Source: JAWOJF01 sp046481785
Lineage (GTDB): Bacteria; Bacteroidota; Ignavibacteria; Ignavibacteriales; Ignavibacteriaceae
DNA length: 49,047 nt
Assembly (NCBI GenBank): GCA_046481785.1
Contig: JAWOJF010000289.1
Location: forward strand, 1-49,047
Reading direction: 5' to 3'
The translations under genes were made by a program, and so were the position numbers. Positions 6,969 to 15,068 of this stretch are shown here, piece after piece. The notes beneath the pieces are model-generated. The model was not told the origin of the DNA, did no database searches, and was given only the letters and a program-made list of their open reading frames with translations. Position 1 is the first letter of the stretch; each line of letters begins with the position of its first letter.

Positions 6969-8126
6969 TTATAAGAAACTTTTTCCTTTAAGATCATTTT
7001 TAATATTAAAAAAATCGGCGGCAGTTTTAGCAGCATCGGCAAATGTTTCTCTTGTGCCCAGATTTTTTCCGGGTTTGTTTTTCCTGAAAAATATTAATGG
7101 CACATATTCCCTGCTGTGATCTGTGCTTGGGGTTGTGGGGTCATTACCATGATCAGCGGTAAAAATCACGGCATCAGTATCATCTAAATTATTTAATAAT
7201 TCCGGTAAAGAATCATCAAATTCTTTTAAAGCTTTCGCAAAACCAGCAGGGTCATTCCTGTGACCAAAATAAACATCAAAGTCCACCAGGTTAGCAAACA
7301 TAAAGCTATTTTGTACTTTTGATGTATACTCTAATAATTTGGCGAAGCCCTGCTTATTACTTTTGGTAATCTCATTAATTTTAATACCGCGGAAGTTAAA
7401 AAGATCATTTACTTTACCAATTGCTACTGTTGTAATATTATTTTTCAGGAGTAAATCGAGTATGGTATCAGATGGAGCATCAATTGAGAAATCTTTCCGG
7501 TTTGTTGTTCTTGTATAATTTCCCGGAGTGCCGGTAAAAGGACGGGCAATAACTCTTCCCATATTAATCGGAGGAACAAGTATTTTTTCCCTGGTTATCT
7601 TACAAATTTCATAAAGTTGTTTAAGTGGTATAACTTCTTCATGTGCCGCAATCTGAAAAACTGAATCCGCGCTAGTATATATTATGGGATACCCGGTAGC
7701 AAGATGTTCATCGCCGAGTTCTTTAATAATTTCAGTGCCTGATGCTGCTTTATTACCAAGATAACCTTTACATCCTGTTAACTCAAGAAATTTATTCATT
7801 AAATCTGATGGGAATCCATCAGGATAATAGGTAAAATCAAAATCAACAAATAAGCCGCCTAACTCCCAATGCCCGGTTGTAGAGTCCTTCCCATTTGAAA
7901 TCTCTTTTAACTTTCCATAAGATGCCGCAGGACTGGAGACTTTTGATATACCTTTTATATCGTCGATTAATCCAAGTCCAAGTTTTTCAAGATTAGGTAA
8001 ATTTAAGCCGCCTACAGCTTCAGCCATATTTTTTAATGTATTACTCCCCTCGTCTCCATATTTTGCAGCATCTGGTAATTCACCAATACCTGTTCCATCC
8101 AACACAATTAAAAAAAAGTTATTCAT
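6969..8126 (-). CDS. deoB: Phosphopentomutase
   Basis: Cytoplasmic enzyme of 385 residues that interconverts (deoxy)ribose-1-phosphate and (deoxy)ribose-5-phosphate in nucleoside salvage. It belongs to the alkaline-phosphatase superfamily: an N-terminal metal-binding Asp in LIVLDGTGIGE (D10), YTSADSVFQIAAHEE with the conserved nucleophile region, and the Mn-binding FTADHGNDPTT...DHSREYVPLI near the C-terminus. Full family length. The next gene on the strand encodes a microcompartment vertex protein, and deoxyribose-5-phosphate is the substrate of the acetaldehyde-producing aldolase DeoC, which is not in this window. Confidence 0.95.
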   Translation of the reverse strand: MNNFFLIVLDGTGIGELPDAAKYGDEGSNTLKNMAEAVGGLNLPNLEKLGLGLIDDIKGISKVSSPAASYGKLKEISNGKDSTTGHWELGGLFVDFDFTYYPDGFPSDLMNKFLELTGCKGYLGNKAASGTEIIKELGDEHLATGYPIIYTSADSVFQIAAHEEVIPLKQLYEICKITREKILVPPINMGRVIARPFTGTPGNYTRTTNRKDFSIDAPSDTILDLLLKNNITTVAIGKVNDLFNFRGIKINEITKSNKQGFAKLLEYTSKVQNSFMFANLVDFDVYFGHRNDPAGFAKALKEFDDSLPELLNNLDDTDAVIFTADHGNDPTTPSTDHSREYVPLIFFRKNKPGKNLGTRETFADAAKTAADFFNIKNDLKGKSFL

Positions 8127-8201
8127 AGCAAAAATCTATTAACTTTAATTCAAAGTTCCAATGACGAAGGAGTATAAACTGGTGTTATTACAGTGAAAAG
8201 T

Positions 8202-10070
8202 TCAATTAATATTGCGAACGGTGTTACCGCCCCGTTCCAGGGCTTTCTGGAGGGCTAGATCGGCATTGTATATTACTTCATCAGGATTTGTTTTTCCATT
8301 GGCGGAAGCAACACCAATCGAAACCGTGTAGGTAGTCTGTTTTGATACAACAGCAATTGGTTGACGGGCAATTTTAACCCTAAGCTTTTCTGCCCAGAGG
8401 AAAACATCCTTAGTGGTTGCATTAAAGAAATAAACAGCAAAAATCTTTTCATCAATTCTGCCGTACAAGTTCAGCAGAGTCATTTCTTTTTCAATAGTTT
8501 CAGATATTGTACTTAATACTTTTGGGAATGGGTCTCCATCAAATAAAGATTCCTGCTCAATAAAATCATCTATTCGTATCAGGGCAACAGCACCGGGGAC
8601 CTTCAATTGTTCAGCCTTTAATAAGTCGGAGGCAAGCCTTTCTTTAAACGTTTCAGTATTAAGTGCTTTGGTTTCTATATCAATTGCAAGATAACTTCTT
8701 AGTAATGTATGTGTTGAATAAGAATAAACCATGAAAGAGAAAATGTTGACAGCGTTTTTCAGAAACTGTACATCATTGTTTGTATAAGCATTTTTTTTCA
8801 GACTTTCAAAACAAAGCACCCCGAAATTCTGGCTATTATAAATAAGAGGAATTGCCAGGAAGGAACCATCAAAACTTACATCTTCAACCCGGGAAAATCT
8901 TATATACTTTTCAGAAGAAGTATCATCAATTTTTACAGGCATTCCCGTAACAATTGATTTTCCCGTAAGAGTACCCGAAATTTCAATATCCAGGCTTTCT
9001 CCTACATATTTAAGCGATGTGTTATTAATAATTTTGGTGGTCTTAAATTTACTTTCAAGCGGATTAAAATAAATAAATGCAAAAGCATCCCAATGTATAA
9101 GCTGGTTTATGGATTCCTGGAAGCTGGATAATAAGTCATCATGATTATCAAATTTTAAATCGGGATTAATAATACTCAGGAGGCCTTTCAATCTTTGCTG
9201 GGAAATTGTATCAGAGTGTTTCTCCTCAAAAATTGAAATAATCATTGTAATTACTCTTACAAACCTGCCTAAGGAGTATATAGTTTCTATTCCGAAGGCA
9301 TCACCAACTTTAGCATCAACAGCAATAATAGCAATCAATTGTTTATCGTAAAAAAGGGGAACTCCGACAAAACTCCTTATCCCCTGCGGGGAAGTATAAT
9401 ACCGGATTACATCAGATTCGGCTGCAGGAGATATATCACTAAGCAGTTCCGGTTCACCCCTCTGCACAATTTTGCTCAGAATATCATCTTCAAGATCAAA
9501 TTTCCTTTGTGCTATCTCTTGTGAACCCGATATATATCTCTCTATTGATAATTTTTCCTTCTTTTGATTATACCAGAAAAAAATAGCAGTATGAGCTGCA
9601 TAAGCTTCTTTAATTATTGTTAACATCTTTTCCAGTACAAAAGTAAACTGTCCGTCATGTCCAATTTCTTTTGGAAGTTCTTCCTGTGTTATTTCCTCGT
9701 ATTTTTCTTTCAGATCGGGGGGTTTAAGGGTTGTTTTGGGAACGCGGTATTCGGGAACGTAATTATCCGAAGTTATTACCTCAACACTTTTATTTTTGGA
9801 CACAATTTCAAACGACTCGTCAAAATTTTCCCGGTGTTCATCCGGGGTATCTTCCTGTTCATCAAGATCATCATATTTTCCGGAAGAAAAACCCTTAAAT
9901 CTTAAAGAATCCCTCAAAAATATTATCAGGAAGATATAAATTACAAGGAGAGCAAGAGTAATGATTTGTATAGTAGTATCATCAGTAACGAACAGGATTG
10001 CCGCAAGTAATGGAACTACTAAAAAAATCAGGATTCTCTTTTTCTGCCTGCGGTCCATAGTAAGTTGCAT
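8202..10070 (-). CDS. Membrane-anchored double-GAF protein with degenerate GGDEF domain
   Basis: Protein of 622 residues. Two membrane helices (about 12-30 and 34-52) anchor it by the N-terminus, followed by an acidic linker. GAF domain 1 covers about 143-280 and GAF domain 2 about 305-450. The C-terminal part (about 465-620) has a GGDEF-type fold signature, with LIRIDDF, SIGVASANG and YNADLALQKALERGGN, but the active-site loop reads GRIDEKIFAV (538-546) where RYGGDEFAV is expected. It is therefore unlikely to make cyclic di-GMP and may be a sensor or receptor. It lies 75 bases upstream of deoB on the same strand. Ligand and output are unknown. Confidence 0.85.
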   Translation of the reverse strand: MQLTMDRRQKKRILIFLVVPLLAAILFVTDDTTIQIITLALLVIYIFLIIFLRDSLRFKGFSSGKYDDLDEQEDTPDEHRENFDESFEIVSKNKSVEVITSDNYVPEYRVPKTTLKPPDLKEKYEEITQEELPKEIGHDGQFTFVLEKMLTIIKEAYAAHTAIFFWYNQKKEKLSIERYISGSQEIAQRKFDLEDDILSKIVQRGEPELLSDISPAAESDVIRYYTSPQGIRSFVGVPLFYDKQLIAIIAVDAKVGDAFGIETIYSLGRFVRVITMIISIFEEKHSDTISQQRLKGLLSIINPDLKFDNHDDLLSSFQESINQLIHWDAFAFIYFNPLESKFKTTKIINNTSLKYVGESLDIEISGTLTGKSIVTGMPVKIDDTSSEKYIRFSRVEDVSFDGSFLAIPLIYNSQNFGVLCFESLKKNAYTNNDVQFLKNAVNIFSFMVYSYSTHTLLRSYLAIDIETKALNTETFKERLASDLLKAEQLKVPGAVALIRIDDFIEQESLFDGDPFPKVLSTISETIEKEMTLLNLYGRIDEKIFAVYFFNATTKDVFLWAEKLRVKIARQPIAVVSKQTTYTVSIGVASANGKTNPDEVIYNADLALQKALERGGNTVRNIN

Positions 10071-10137
10071 GTTTATCAGAAGTTATAAAAACAATGTGAA
10101 ATATACCTTTACATTTAAATAATAGCAATAATGTAAT

Positions 10138-10231
10138 TAACAATTAACAATTTATAATGAACAATTAGAGTAAAGATGTAGTTTATTTCTAATTTCGTAA
10201 TTAATCTTTTTAATTGTTCATTGTTAATTGC
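10138..10231. repeat. AT-rich inverted repeat overlapping the end of engB
   Basis: CAATTAACAATTTATAATGAACAATTA-type sequence at about 10141-10167 is the near reverse complement of TAATTGTTCATTGTTAATTG at about 10211-10230, with about 43 bases between. The right arm supplies the last codons (Gln-Leu-Thr-Met-Asn-Asn) and the stop of engB. Similar AACAATTAACAATGAACAATTA strings are frequent at gene ends in Bacteroidota. Confidence 0.55.
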
Positions 10232-10800
10232 ACAAGCCTGCTTAATACTTCCTTCCTGCCGGTGTTTTTTACCGAGGAATAAATCATCAGGTTTTCACCG
10301 GGCAAAAGCTCGGGAAATGCTTTTTTAATCTCTTTCTTTGCTGAAGATAACTCTGATTGATTTAATTTATCTATTTTTGACAGGAGGACTATATATGGTA
10401 TTTCATGAAACCGGAGCAGATCATTAAGGCCTATATCCAGTTCTGTAGGTTTATGACGGCTATCCACAAGATGAAAAGCAAAAAAAATGTTTTTAGATCC
10501 GGAGATAAAATCACCAACCAGCTTACCCCAGAACTCCCGTTCCTTTTTACTAGCTTTTGCATAACCGTATCCGGGAAGATCCACAATATAAAACTTATCA
10601 TCTATCAAATAGTAATTTATTGAGCGTGTTTTACCCGGTGTTGAGCTTATTTTTGCCAGGTTTTTCCTGTTAAAAAGGGAATTAATAAATGATGACTTCC
10701 CCACATTAGACCTGCCGCAGAGAATTATCTCCGGCAGATTTTCTTTGGGAAGCTCATTTACATTGTAAACTGATTTTATGAATTCCTGTTTATCAAACAT
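10210..10800 (-). CDS. engB: Ribosome biogenesis GTPase EngB/YsxC
   Basis: GTPase of 196 residues of the TrmE-Era-EngA-EngB family, needed for assembly of the 50S ribosomal subunit. Motifs in order: G1 GRSNVGKSS (29-37), G2 around the STPGKTRSINYY segment (53-64), G3 DLPGYG (74-79), G4 SKID (141-144) and G5 SSV (175-177). Length is normal for the family. The last six codons fall inside an AT-rich inverted repeat, so the C-terminal QLTMNN is probably not conserved. It is not clearly in an operon with its neighbours. Confidence 0.95.
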   Translation of the reverse strand: MFDKQEFIKSVYNVNELPKENLPEIILCGRSNVGKSSFINSLFNRKNLAKISSTPGKTRSINYYLIDDKFYIVDLPGYGYAKASKKEREFWGKLVGDFISGSKNIFFAFHLVDSRHKPTELDIGLNDLLRFHEIPYIVLLSKIDKLNQSELSSAKKEIKKAFPELLPGENLMIYSSVKNTGRKEVLSRLVQLTMNN

Positions 10801-10818
10801 ATTTTATTGGGGTTGTAG

Positions 10819-10869
10819 CACAGGCTTTAGCCTGTGATTTAAAGTTAAAAGCACAGACTAAAGTCTGTG
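10819..10869. repeat. Pair of CACAG..CTGTG palindromes in opposite orientation
   Basis: CACAGGCTTTAGCCTGTG (10819-10836) and CACAGACTAAAGTCTGTG (10852-10869) are each palindromic and are flanked by GTTGTAG and TTACACC on their outer sides, so the pair as a whole is an inverted repeat. The motif is of a type often dispersed in intergenic DNA of several phyla. It lies upstream of the engB start. Confidence 0.65.
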
Positions 10870-10921
10870 TTACACCTGCAAAGATATGAAGAAATGAATA
10901 AAGAATTAGGTATTAAAACAA

Positions 10922-10949
10922 CAAACCCAATGGATAATGATTGGGTTTG
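10922..10949 (-). terminator. Hairpin terminator after the beta-barrel remnant
   Basis: CAAACCCAAT and ATTGGGTTTG form a 10 bp stem with an 8 nt loop; on the minus strand it is followed by TTGTTTTAATA. It lies 25 bases after the stop of the 10975-11145 frame, as expected if that frame is the end of a former gene. Its arms and flank resemble the rplQ terminator. Confidence 0.7.
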
Positions 10950-10974
10950 CTCTGTTAATGATACGTTTAAGATT

Positions 10975-11145
10975 TTAGAGGTAAAAATTAAAACCTGCTG
11001 AGACCGAACTGATAGTACCCCGGTTTGTAAAAAATCTTTGAAAATTGGAATTAATGTATGTGTTTAACCTGTAAGTAAACACAAGAGCAGCGGCATCTGA
11101 AAGGGGATGCGAAAGCCCGGCGTCTATTCCGAAAGATTTACACAT
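10975..11145 (-). pseudogene. C-terminal remnant of an outer-membrane beta-barrel protein
   Basis: A 56-codon frame reads MCKSFGIDAGL, SDAAALVFTYRLN and ends GTISSVSAGFNFYL. Alternating polar/hydrophobic strands and an aromatic-rich last strand are typical of the end of a barrel protein. The same frame continues upstream through one TAA (11158-11160) into CKGTITIT, then fades. GGAG stands near the ATG, so a short expressed peptide cannot be excluded, but the terminator directly behind it fits the tail of a decayed gene better. Family is inferred from pattern only. Confidence 0.45.
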
Positions 11146-11321
11146 TGCAGCCTCCGATTATGTAATAGTAATAGTTCCCTTACATGATGCAGTAGCAATG
11201 AATTAAAATTTTCTCTTTCGTTTAAATATTTGTAACTGGTTTAACAAAATTGCGTATCCAATAAGCAAAAATGAAGATCAACAATCAAGATAAATTAAGA
11301 TGACCTGTTTCTTTAAAACAA

Positions 11322-11349
11322 CAAACCCGGTTCAAATGAACCGGGTTTG
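11322..11349 (-). terminator. Terminator of the rplQ (alpha) operon
   Basis: CAAACCCGGTTC and GAACCGGGTTTG form a perfect 12 bp stem with a 4 nt loop. On the minus strand the hairpin starts 25 bases after the rplQ stop and is followed by TTGTTTTAAAG. Confidence 0.85.
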
Positions 11350-11373
11350 TAAAAATTGCTTATTAAAGCTGAT

Positions 11374-11862
11374 TTATTTTTCTTTAGCGGGAGTTTCCTC
11401 AACTACCTTAGCTTCTTCAACTTCCTCTGACTGTTTCTCAGCTTTAGCCTGAGCCTTCGCTTCACGTTTTTCTTTATGCTCTTCAGCTTTTTGGTTAGCC
11501 ACATCATTATAGTCTACAAGCTCAATTATAGCCATAGGAGCGGCATCACCCATCCTGCTGCCTAATTTAACTACTCTTGTATATCCGCCGGGCCTGTCGC
11601 CTACCTTGGGAACTATATCATTAAAGAGTTCTTTTATTACTTCTTTATCATAAATTACAGACATTACCTGTCTTCTTGCATGAAGATCATTTTTTCTTGC
11701 CTTTGTTATAAGAGCCTCTACATAACCTCTCAGTTCCTTTGCTTTGGCAACTGTTGTACGTATTCTTTTATATTTTAATAATGAAGTAGAAAGCGCTCTC
11801 ATTAGTGCGGCGCGGTGGCTTTCAGTTCTGTTAAATTTTCTGCCTCTAACTCTATGTCTCAT
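11374..11862 (-). CDS. rplQ: Large-subunit ribosomal protein bL17 with acidic/basic tail
   Basis: Last gene of the S10-spc-alpha run. The family core is present: MRHRVRGRKFNRT at the start, LRGYVEALITKAR, and GDRPGGYTRVVKLGSRMGDAAP. At 162 residues it exceeds the usual 115-130; residues from about 120 are a Lys/Glu/Ala-rich tail with no recognisable domain. A strong terminator follows. Confidence 0.97.
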   Translation of the reverse strand: MRHRVRGRKFNRTESHRAALMRALSTSLLKYKRIRTTVAKAKELRGYVEALITKARKNDLHARRQVMSVIYDKEVIKELFNDIVPKVGDRPGGYTRVVKLGSRMGDAAPMAIIELVDYNDVANQKAEEHKEKREAKAQAKAEKQSEEVEEAKVVEETPAKEK

Positions 11863-11979
11863 GATTATCTTTCTAAATTAAATTTTTCTCAGAAATCTAA
11901 AGAGTCTTTATAAACCGTGACTCTTGAATATTCAACAACATGATATATGACTATTTGAAAAATCCGAATCGTAAACCTG

Positions 11980-11995
11980 TCCCGGTTTATCGGGA
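11980..11995. repeat. TCCCG..CGGGA palindrome in the rpoA-rplQ gap
   Basis: TCCCGGTTTATCGGGA lies just after the rpoA stop, within a larger imperfect hairpin (GAATC..GATTC and TAAACC..GGTTTA). It has the same outer arms as the palindromes in the tRNA-like copies. Confidence 0.5.
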
Positions 11996-12013
11996 TTCGA
12001 ATTCCAAAATTTC

Positions 12014-13009
12014 TTATCCTGCTTCGCTTTCGTCCTTTAAATATTTGTCAACATCCATCCCGAACTCGAGTCCAAGATTTTCAACAATTTCCATAAGTTC
12101 GGCTAATGATTTTCTTCCGAAGTTCCTGAACTTAAGCATTTCAGACTCATCTTTTCTAACAAGTTCAGCAAGGTTCTTAATGTTTGCAGCTTTCAGACAG
12201 TTATGTGATCTTACACTTAATTCAAGGTCATCAACATTAGTTAAAAGAATTTTCTTAATTCTCTCTTTTTCGCTGTCTTTCTGGCTAACCGCCTGTTCTT
12301 CTTCCTGGTCTATATCAAAATTAATGAAGAGCTGAATATGATCTCTCATTATTTTTGCAGCCTGTGTCAGTGAGTCATCAGGAGTAATTGAACCATCAGT
12401 AGTAATTTCAATAGTTAATTTTTCGTAATCGTTTTTATCGCCAATACGTACATTTTCAACATCATACTTTACATTTTTAATTGGTGTAAATATTGAATCA
12501 ATAGGGATTACACCGATAGTTTGTTCCGGAGAAACGTTTTCATGAGCCGGCACATAACCTTTTCCTTTGCCTACTCTTATTTCAACATCAAACTTTGCAC
12601 TTTTGTTAAGGGAAGCAACATGTAACTCGGGGTTTAATATTTCAATTTCAGAGCTGTGCTTCTGAATATCGGCAGCAGTAAATTCACCCTCACCAATGAA
12701 AGTAATATCAATTTTATTCGGTTTTTTGTTAAGAAGTTTCATCCTAACCTGTTTCAGGTTAAGGATAATCTCAGAAACATCTTCAACCACACCTTCAATA
12801 GTAGTAAATTCATGAAGAACACCGCTGAATTTAACAGAAGTAATAGCAGCACCGGTTAAAGATGAAAGTAATACTCTCCTTAGCGAATTACCCAGTGTAA
12901 CTCCGTAACCTCTTTCAAGGGGCTGAAGGAAAAATCTGCCAAAAGTATTCGTGTATGATGACTCATCAAGTACTACGGCTTCAGGCATTTTTAAATATGA
13001 AACACTCAT
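12014..13009 (-). CDS. rpoA: RNA polymerase alpha subunit
   Basis: Alpha subunit of 331 residues, which dimerises to start assembly of the core enzyme. The N-terminal domain shows FLQPLERGYGVTLGNSLRR (27-45). A Gln/Glu/Lys-rich linker (about 233-255) leads to the C-terminal domain with LELSVRSHNCLKAANI, the part that contacts UP elements and activators, and ends in FGRKSLAELMEIV. Sits between rpsD and rplQ, the normal place. Confidence 0.98.
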   Translation of the reverse strand: MSVSYLKMPEAVVLDESSYTNTFGRFFLQPLERGYGVTLGNSLRRVLLSSLTGAAITSVKFSGVLHEFTTIEGVVEDVSEIILNLKQVRMKLLNKKPNKIDITFIGEGEFTAADIQKHSSEIEILNPELHVASLNKSAKFDVEIRVGKGKGYVPAHENVSPEQTIGVIPIDSIFTPIKNVKYDVENVRIGDKNDYEKLTIEITTDGSITPDDSLTQAAKIMRDHIQLFINFDIDQEEEQAVSQKDSEKERIKKILLTNVDDLELSVRSHNCLKAANIKNLAELVRKDESEMLKFRNFGRKSLAELMEIVENLGLEFGMDVDKYLKDESEAG

Positions 13010-13049
13010 TTAATAATCCTCTAAAATTAATCTTAAAAATTTGATTTTT

Positions 13050-13102
13050 GAGCCAAAGGCTCACCAGTAATCCACAGGCTTACACAAGCAAGCCGGAGGC
13101 TT
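13050..13102. repeat. Two small palindromes between rpsD and rpoA
   Basis: GAGCCAAAGGCTC (13050-13062) and AAGCCGGAGGCTT (13090-13102) each have 5 bp arms around a 3 nt loop. The second lies 2 bases from the rpsD stop. Possible mRNA 3'/5' hairpins between co-transcribed genes, or members of a small palindrome family. Confidence 0.45.
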
Positions 13103-13104
13103 AT

Positions 13105-13731
13105 TTATTTGGAATAAAGCTCAACAACCAATTGTTCATTGGCATTTAGAGGAACGTCGGCTCTTTCGGGAACCTGAACGAACGTTCCGGAAAGAGAAGC
13201 TTTATCTACAGACAGCCATGAGTATGTATTGTCTTTAACTCTTTTTAATGAGCCGTGAATAGCATCCAGCTTTTTGCTTTTATCTTTAATTTTAATAACA
13301 TCACCTGCTTTTAGTATATAAGAAGGTATATCAACAAGCTGTTCATTAACAATTAGGTGCCTGTGCCTTATAAGCTGCCTTGCCTGTTTTCTTGAAGATG
13401 CGAATCCCAGTCTGAATACAACATTATCAAGCCTGCTTTCCAAAATCTTCACTAAATTTTCGCCGGTAATACCTTTGGTTCTGTTAGCATTTTCAAAATA
13501 ATTTCTAAACTGAGTTTCAAGTAAACCGTACAGTCTTTTTATTTTTTGCTTTTCACGAAGCTGAATTCCGTATTCAGAAACTTTAGTCCTTCTTGAAACA
13601 CCATGCTGCCCGGGAGGATAATTTCTAATCTCAACAGGACATTTATCGGTATAACATTTCTGTCCTTTAAGGAAAAGCTTCTGTCTTTCTCTTCTGCACA
13701 GTTTACAAACTGAATCAGTATATCTTGCCAT
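13105..13731 (-). CDS. rpsD: Small-subunit ribosomal protein uS4 (zinc form)
   Basis: Primary 16S rRNA binder of 208 residues. The N-terminus has four cysteines (C9, C12, C26, C31), the zinc-binding form. The S4 RNA-binding domain begins at SRLDNVVFRLGFASSRKQAR (about 91-110). In many bacteria S4 also represses the alpha operon. Confidence 0.98.
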   Translation of the reverse strand: MARYTDSVCKLCRRERQKLFLKGQKCYTDKCPVEIRNYPPGQHGVSRRTKVSEYGIQLREKQKIKRLYGLLETQFRNYFENANRTKGITGENLVKILESRLDNVVFRLGFASSRKQARQLIRHRHLIVNEQLVDIPSYILKAGDVIKIKDKSKKLDAIHGSLKRVKDNTYSWLSVDKASLSGTFVQVPERADVPLNANEQLVVELYSK

Positions 13732-13755
13732 TAATTTAATTCTCCAATATAAAAT

Positions 13756-14142
13756 TTAAACTCTTCTTCTTTTAGGCGGCCTGCAGCCGTTATGAGGAAT
13801 AGGGGTAACATCCTTAATAGAACTTACCTCCAAACCAGCAGTGTTAAGTGCTCTTATAGCTGCTTCCCTGCCTGATCCGGGTCCCTTTACAAATACATCA
13901 ACTCTCCTCAAACCTACATCATATGCTTCCCTGGCAGCGGCTTCTGCTGAAACCTGGGCAGCAAACGGAGTGTTTTTTCTTGATACTTTGAAACCGTTTT
14001 TGCCCGCCGAAGACCATGCTATGGTATTGCCGTATATATCTGTAAGAGTAACTATAACATTATTAAATGTTGCTTTTATATGCGCAACGCCGTTAGCATC
14101 TACATGCGCTTTCTTTTTTGCTTTTTTTACAGCTTTAGCCAA
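13756..14142 (-). CDS. rpsK: Small-subunit ribosomal protein uS11
   Basis: Platform protein of 128 residues with GPGSGREAAIRAL and the conserved end DVTPIPHNGCRPPKRRRV, which contains the Asn-Gly pair known to form isoaspartate in E. coli S11. The first dozen residues are Lys/Ala-rich. Gap to rpsM upstream is 154 bases, longer than other gaps here, with no gene seen in it. Confidence 0.98.
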   Translation of the reverse strand: MAKAVKKAKKKAHVDANGVAHIKATFNNVIVTLTDIYGNTIAWSSAGKNGFKVSRKNTPFAAQVSAEAAAREAYDVGLRRVDVFVKGPGSGREAAIRALNTAGLEVSSIKDVTPIPHNGCRPPKRRRV

Positions 14143-14296
14143 AGACTAATCCTCCAAATTACCTTAATTATTATTTTACCTTCTCATCCAGCCGTTTTAA
14201 TGTTTTTGATTGTTAAGCTGCATGATGTTTTATTTAAGCCTGCTCCCGAACCTTGCCTTCTTGCGGCCTTGCTCAAATGAACTTGCTCTTTACTTA

Positions 14297-14680
14297 CTAT
14301 TTCTTAGATGGAGCCTTTTTCTTACCTGCAACAGTTTTTCTCTTGCCCTTACGCGTACGGGAATTAGTACGTGTTCTCTGACCTCTTGCAGGAAGGCCTC
14401 TGCGGTGCCTTACACCTCTGTAAGAACCTATATCCATCAATCTTTTTATATGCTGCTGAACTTCAGAACGAAGAGCACCTTCAACCTTATAATCCGCAGT
14501 CATTATTGCCCTAATATGAGCAACCTCTTCATCAGTTAAATCAGCAACTTTTTTATCCGGACTTACATTAGCTTTTTCAAGAATACTGGCAGAAACTTTT
14601 TCTCCTACGCCGTATATGTACTGAAGTCCGAATATAACTTTTTTATTTTTTGGTAAATCTACGCCTGCTATACGAGCCAA
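14297..14680 (-). CDS. rpsM: Small-subunit ribosomal protein uS13
   Basis: Head protein of 127 residues that contacts P-site tRNA and the 50S subunit. Shows MARIAGVDLP, the helix-two-turn-helix GVGEKVSASIL and the RGVRHRRGLPARGQRTRTN tail region followed by a Lys-rich end. Follows rpmJ. Confidence 0.98.
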   Translation of the reverse strand: MARIAGVDLPKNKKVIFGLQYIYGVGEKVSASILEKANVSPDKKVADLTDEEVAHIRAIMTADYKVEGALRSEVQQHIKRLMDIGSYRGVRHRRGLPARGQRTRTNSRTRKGKRKTVAGKKKAPSKK

Positions 14681-14703
14681 TTATCTTCTCCTTGCTTTTA
14701 GAA

Positions 14704-14817
14704 TTAACCTTGACGCTGTTTATGTTTAGGATTTTTGCAAATAACTTTTACAACGCCTTTGCGTTTAATTATTTTGCAGTTATCACATATTTTTTTTACT
14801 GATGCTCTTACTTTCAT
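14704..14817 (-). CDS. rpmJ: Large-subunit ribosomal protein bL36 (zinc form)
   Basis: A 37-codon gene: MKVRASVKKICDNCKIIKRK, then GVVKVICKNPKHKQRQG. C11, C14, C27 and H32 form the zinc ribbon of the standard L36. Start ATG at 14815-14817 is preceded by GGAG. Located between infA and rpsM as in most spc operons. Confidence 0.97.
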   Translation of the reverse strand: MKVRASVKKICDNCKIIKRKGVVKVICKNPKHKQRQG

Positions 14818-14830
14818 TCCAGTCTCCTGA

Positions 14831-14847
14831 TCCCGCAGATTGCAGGA
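14831..14847. repeat. TCCCGCA..TTGCAGGA palindrome in the infA-rpmJ gap
   Basis: TCCCGCAGATTGCAGGA is a 17-base near-palindrome between two co-transcribed genes. It matches TCCTGCACATTGCAGGA at 40497-40513 at 15 of 17 bases and shares arms with TCCCGCATTGCGGGA in the tRNA-like copies. Confidence 0.55.
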
Positions 14848-14849
14848 AG

Positions 14850-15068
14850 TTATTTATATCTGTAAGTAATTCTGCCCTTTGATAAATCATAAGGAGATAA
14901 TTCTATTGAGACCTTATCTCCAACCAATATTTTGATGAAATGCATTCTCATTTTACCCGAAATATGAGCAAGGATTTCATGGCCGTTATCAAGCTTCACT
15001 TTAAAATGCGCATTTGGTAACGTCTCAGTAACAACTCCATCTACTTTTATTGGTCCTTGTTTTGCCAT
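14850..15068 (-). CDS. infA: Translation initiation factor IF-1
   Basis: Single S1/OB-fold domain of 72 residues (VDGVVTETLPNAHFKVKLDN, MRMHFIKILVGDKVSIELSPYD, GRITYRYK). IF-1 blocks the A site during initiation. Its ATG overlaps the map stop codon by one base (TAATG), so translation of the two is probably coupled. Confidence 0.98.
   Translation of the reverse strand: MAKQGPIKVDGVVTETLPNAHFKVKLDNGHEILAHISGKMRMHFIKILVGDKVSIELSPYDLSKGRITYRYK

Larger units (their letters stand above)
10801..11373. other. Intergenic region between engB and rplQ
   Basis: This 573 bp gap holds, from left to right, the palindrome pair, a terminator-like hairpin, the tail of a decayed outer-membrane protein gene, about 130 bases where nothing was recognised (11190-11320), and the terminator of the ribosomal operon. 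No intact gene was found. Confidence 0.6.

Noticed and set aside
14143..14296. Possible small gene between rpsM and rpsK
   Set aside because: No frame with a start, a ribosome-binding site and a recognisable protein was found. A regulatory role, such as S4 binding, remains possible but shows no clear structure by eye.
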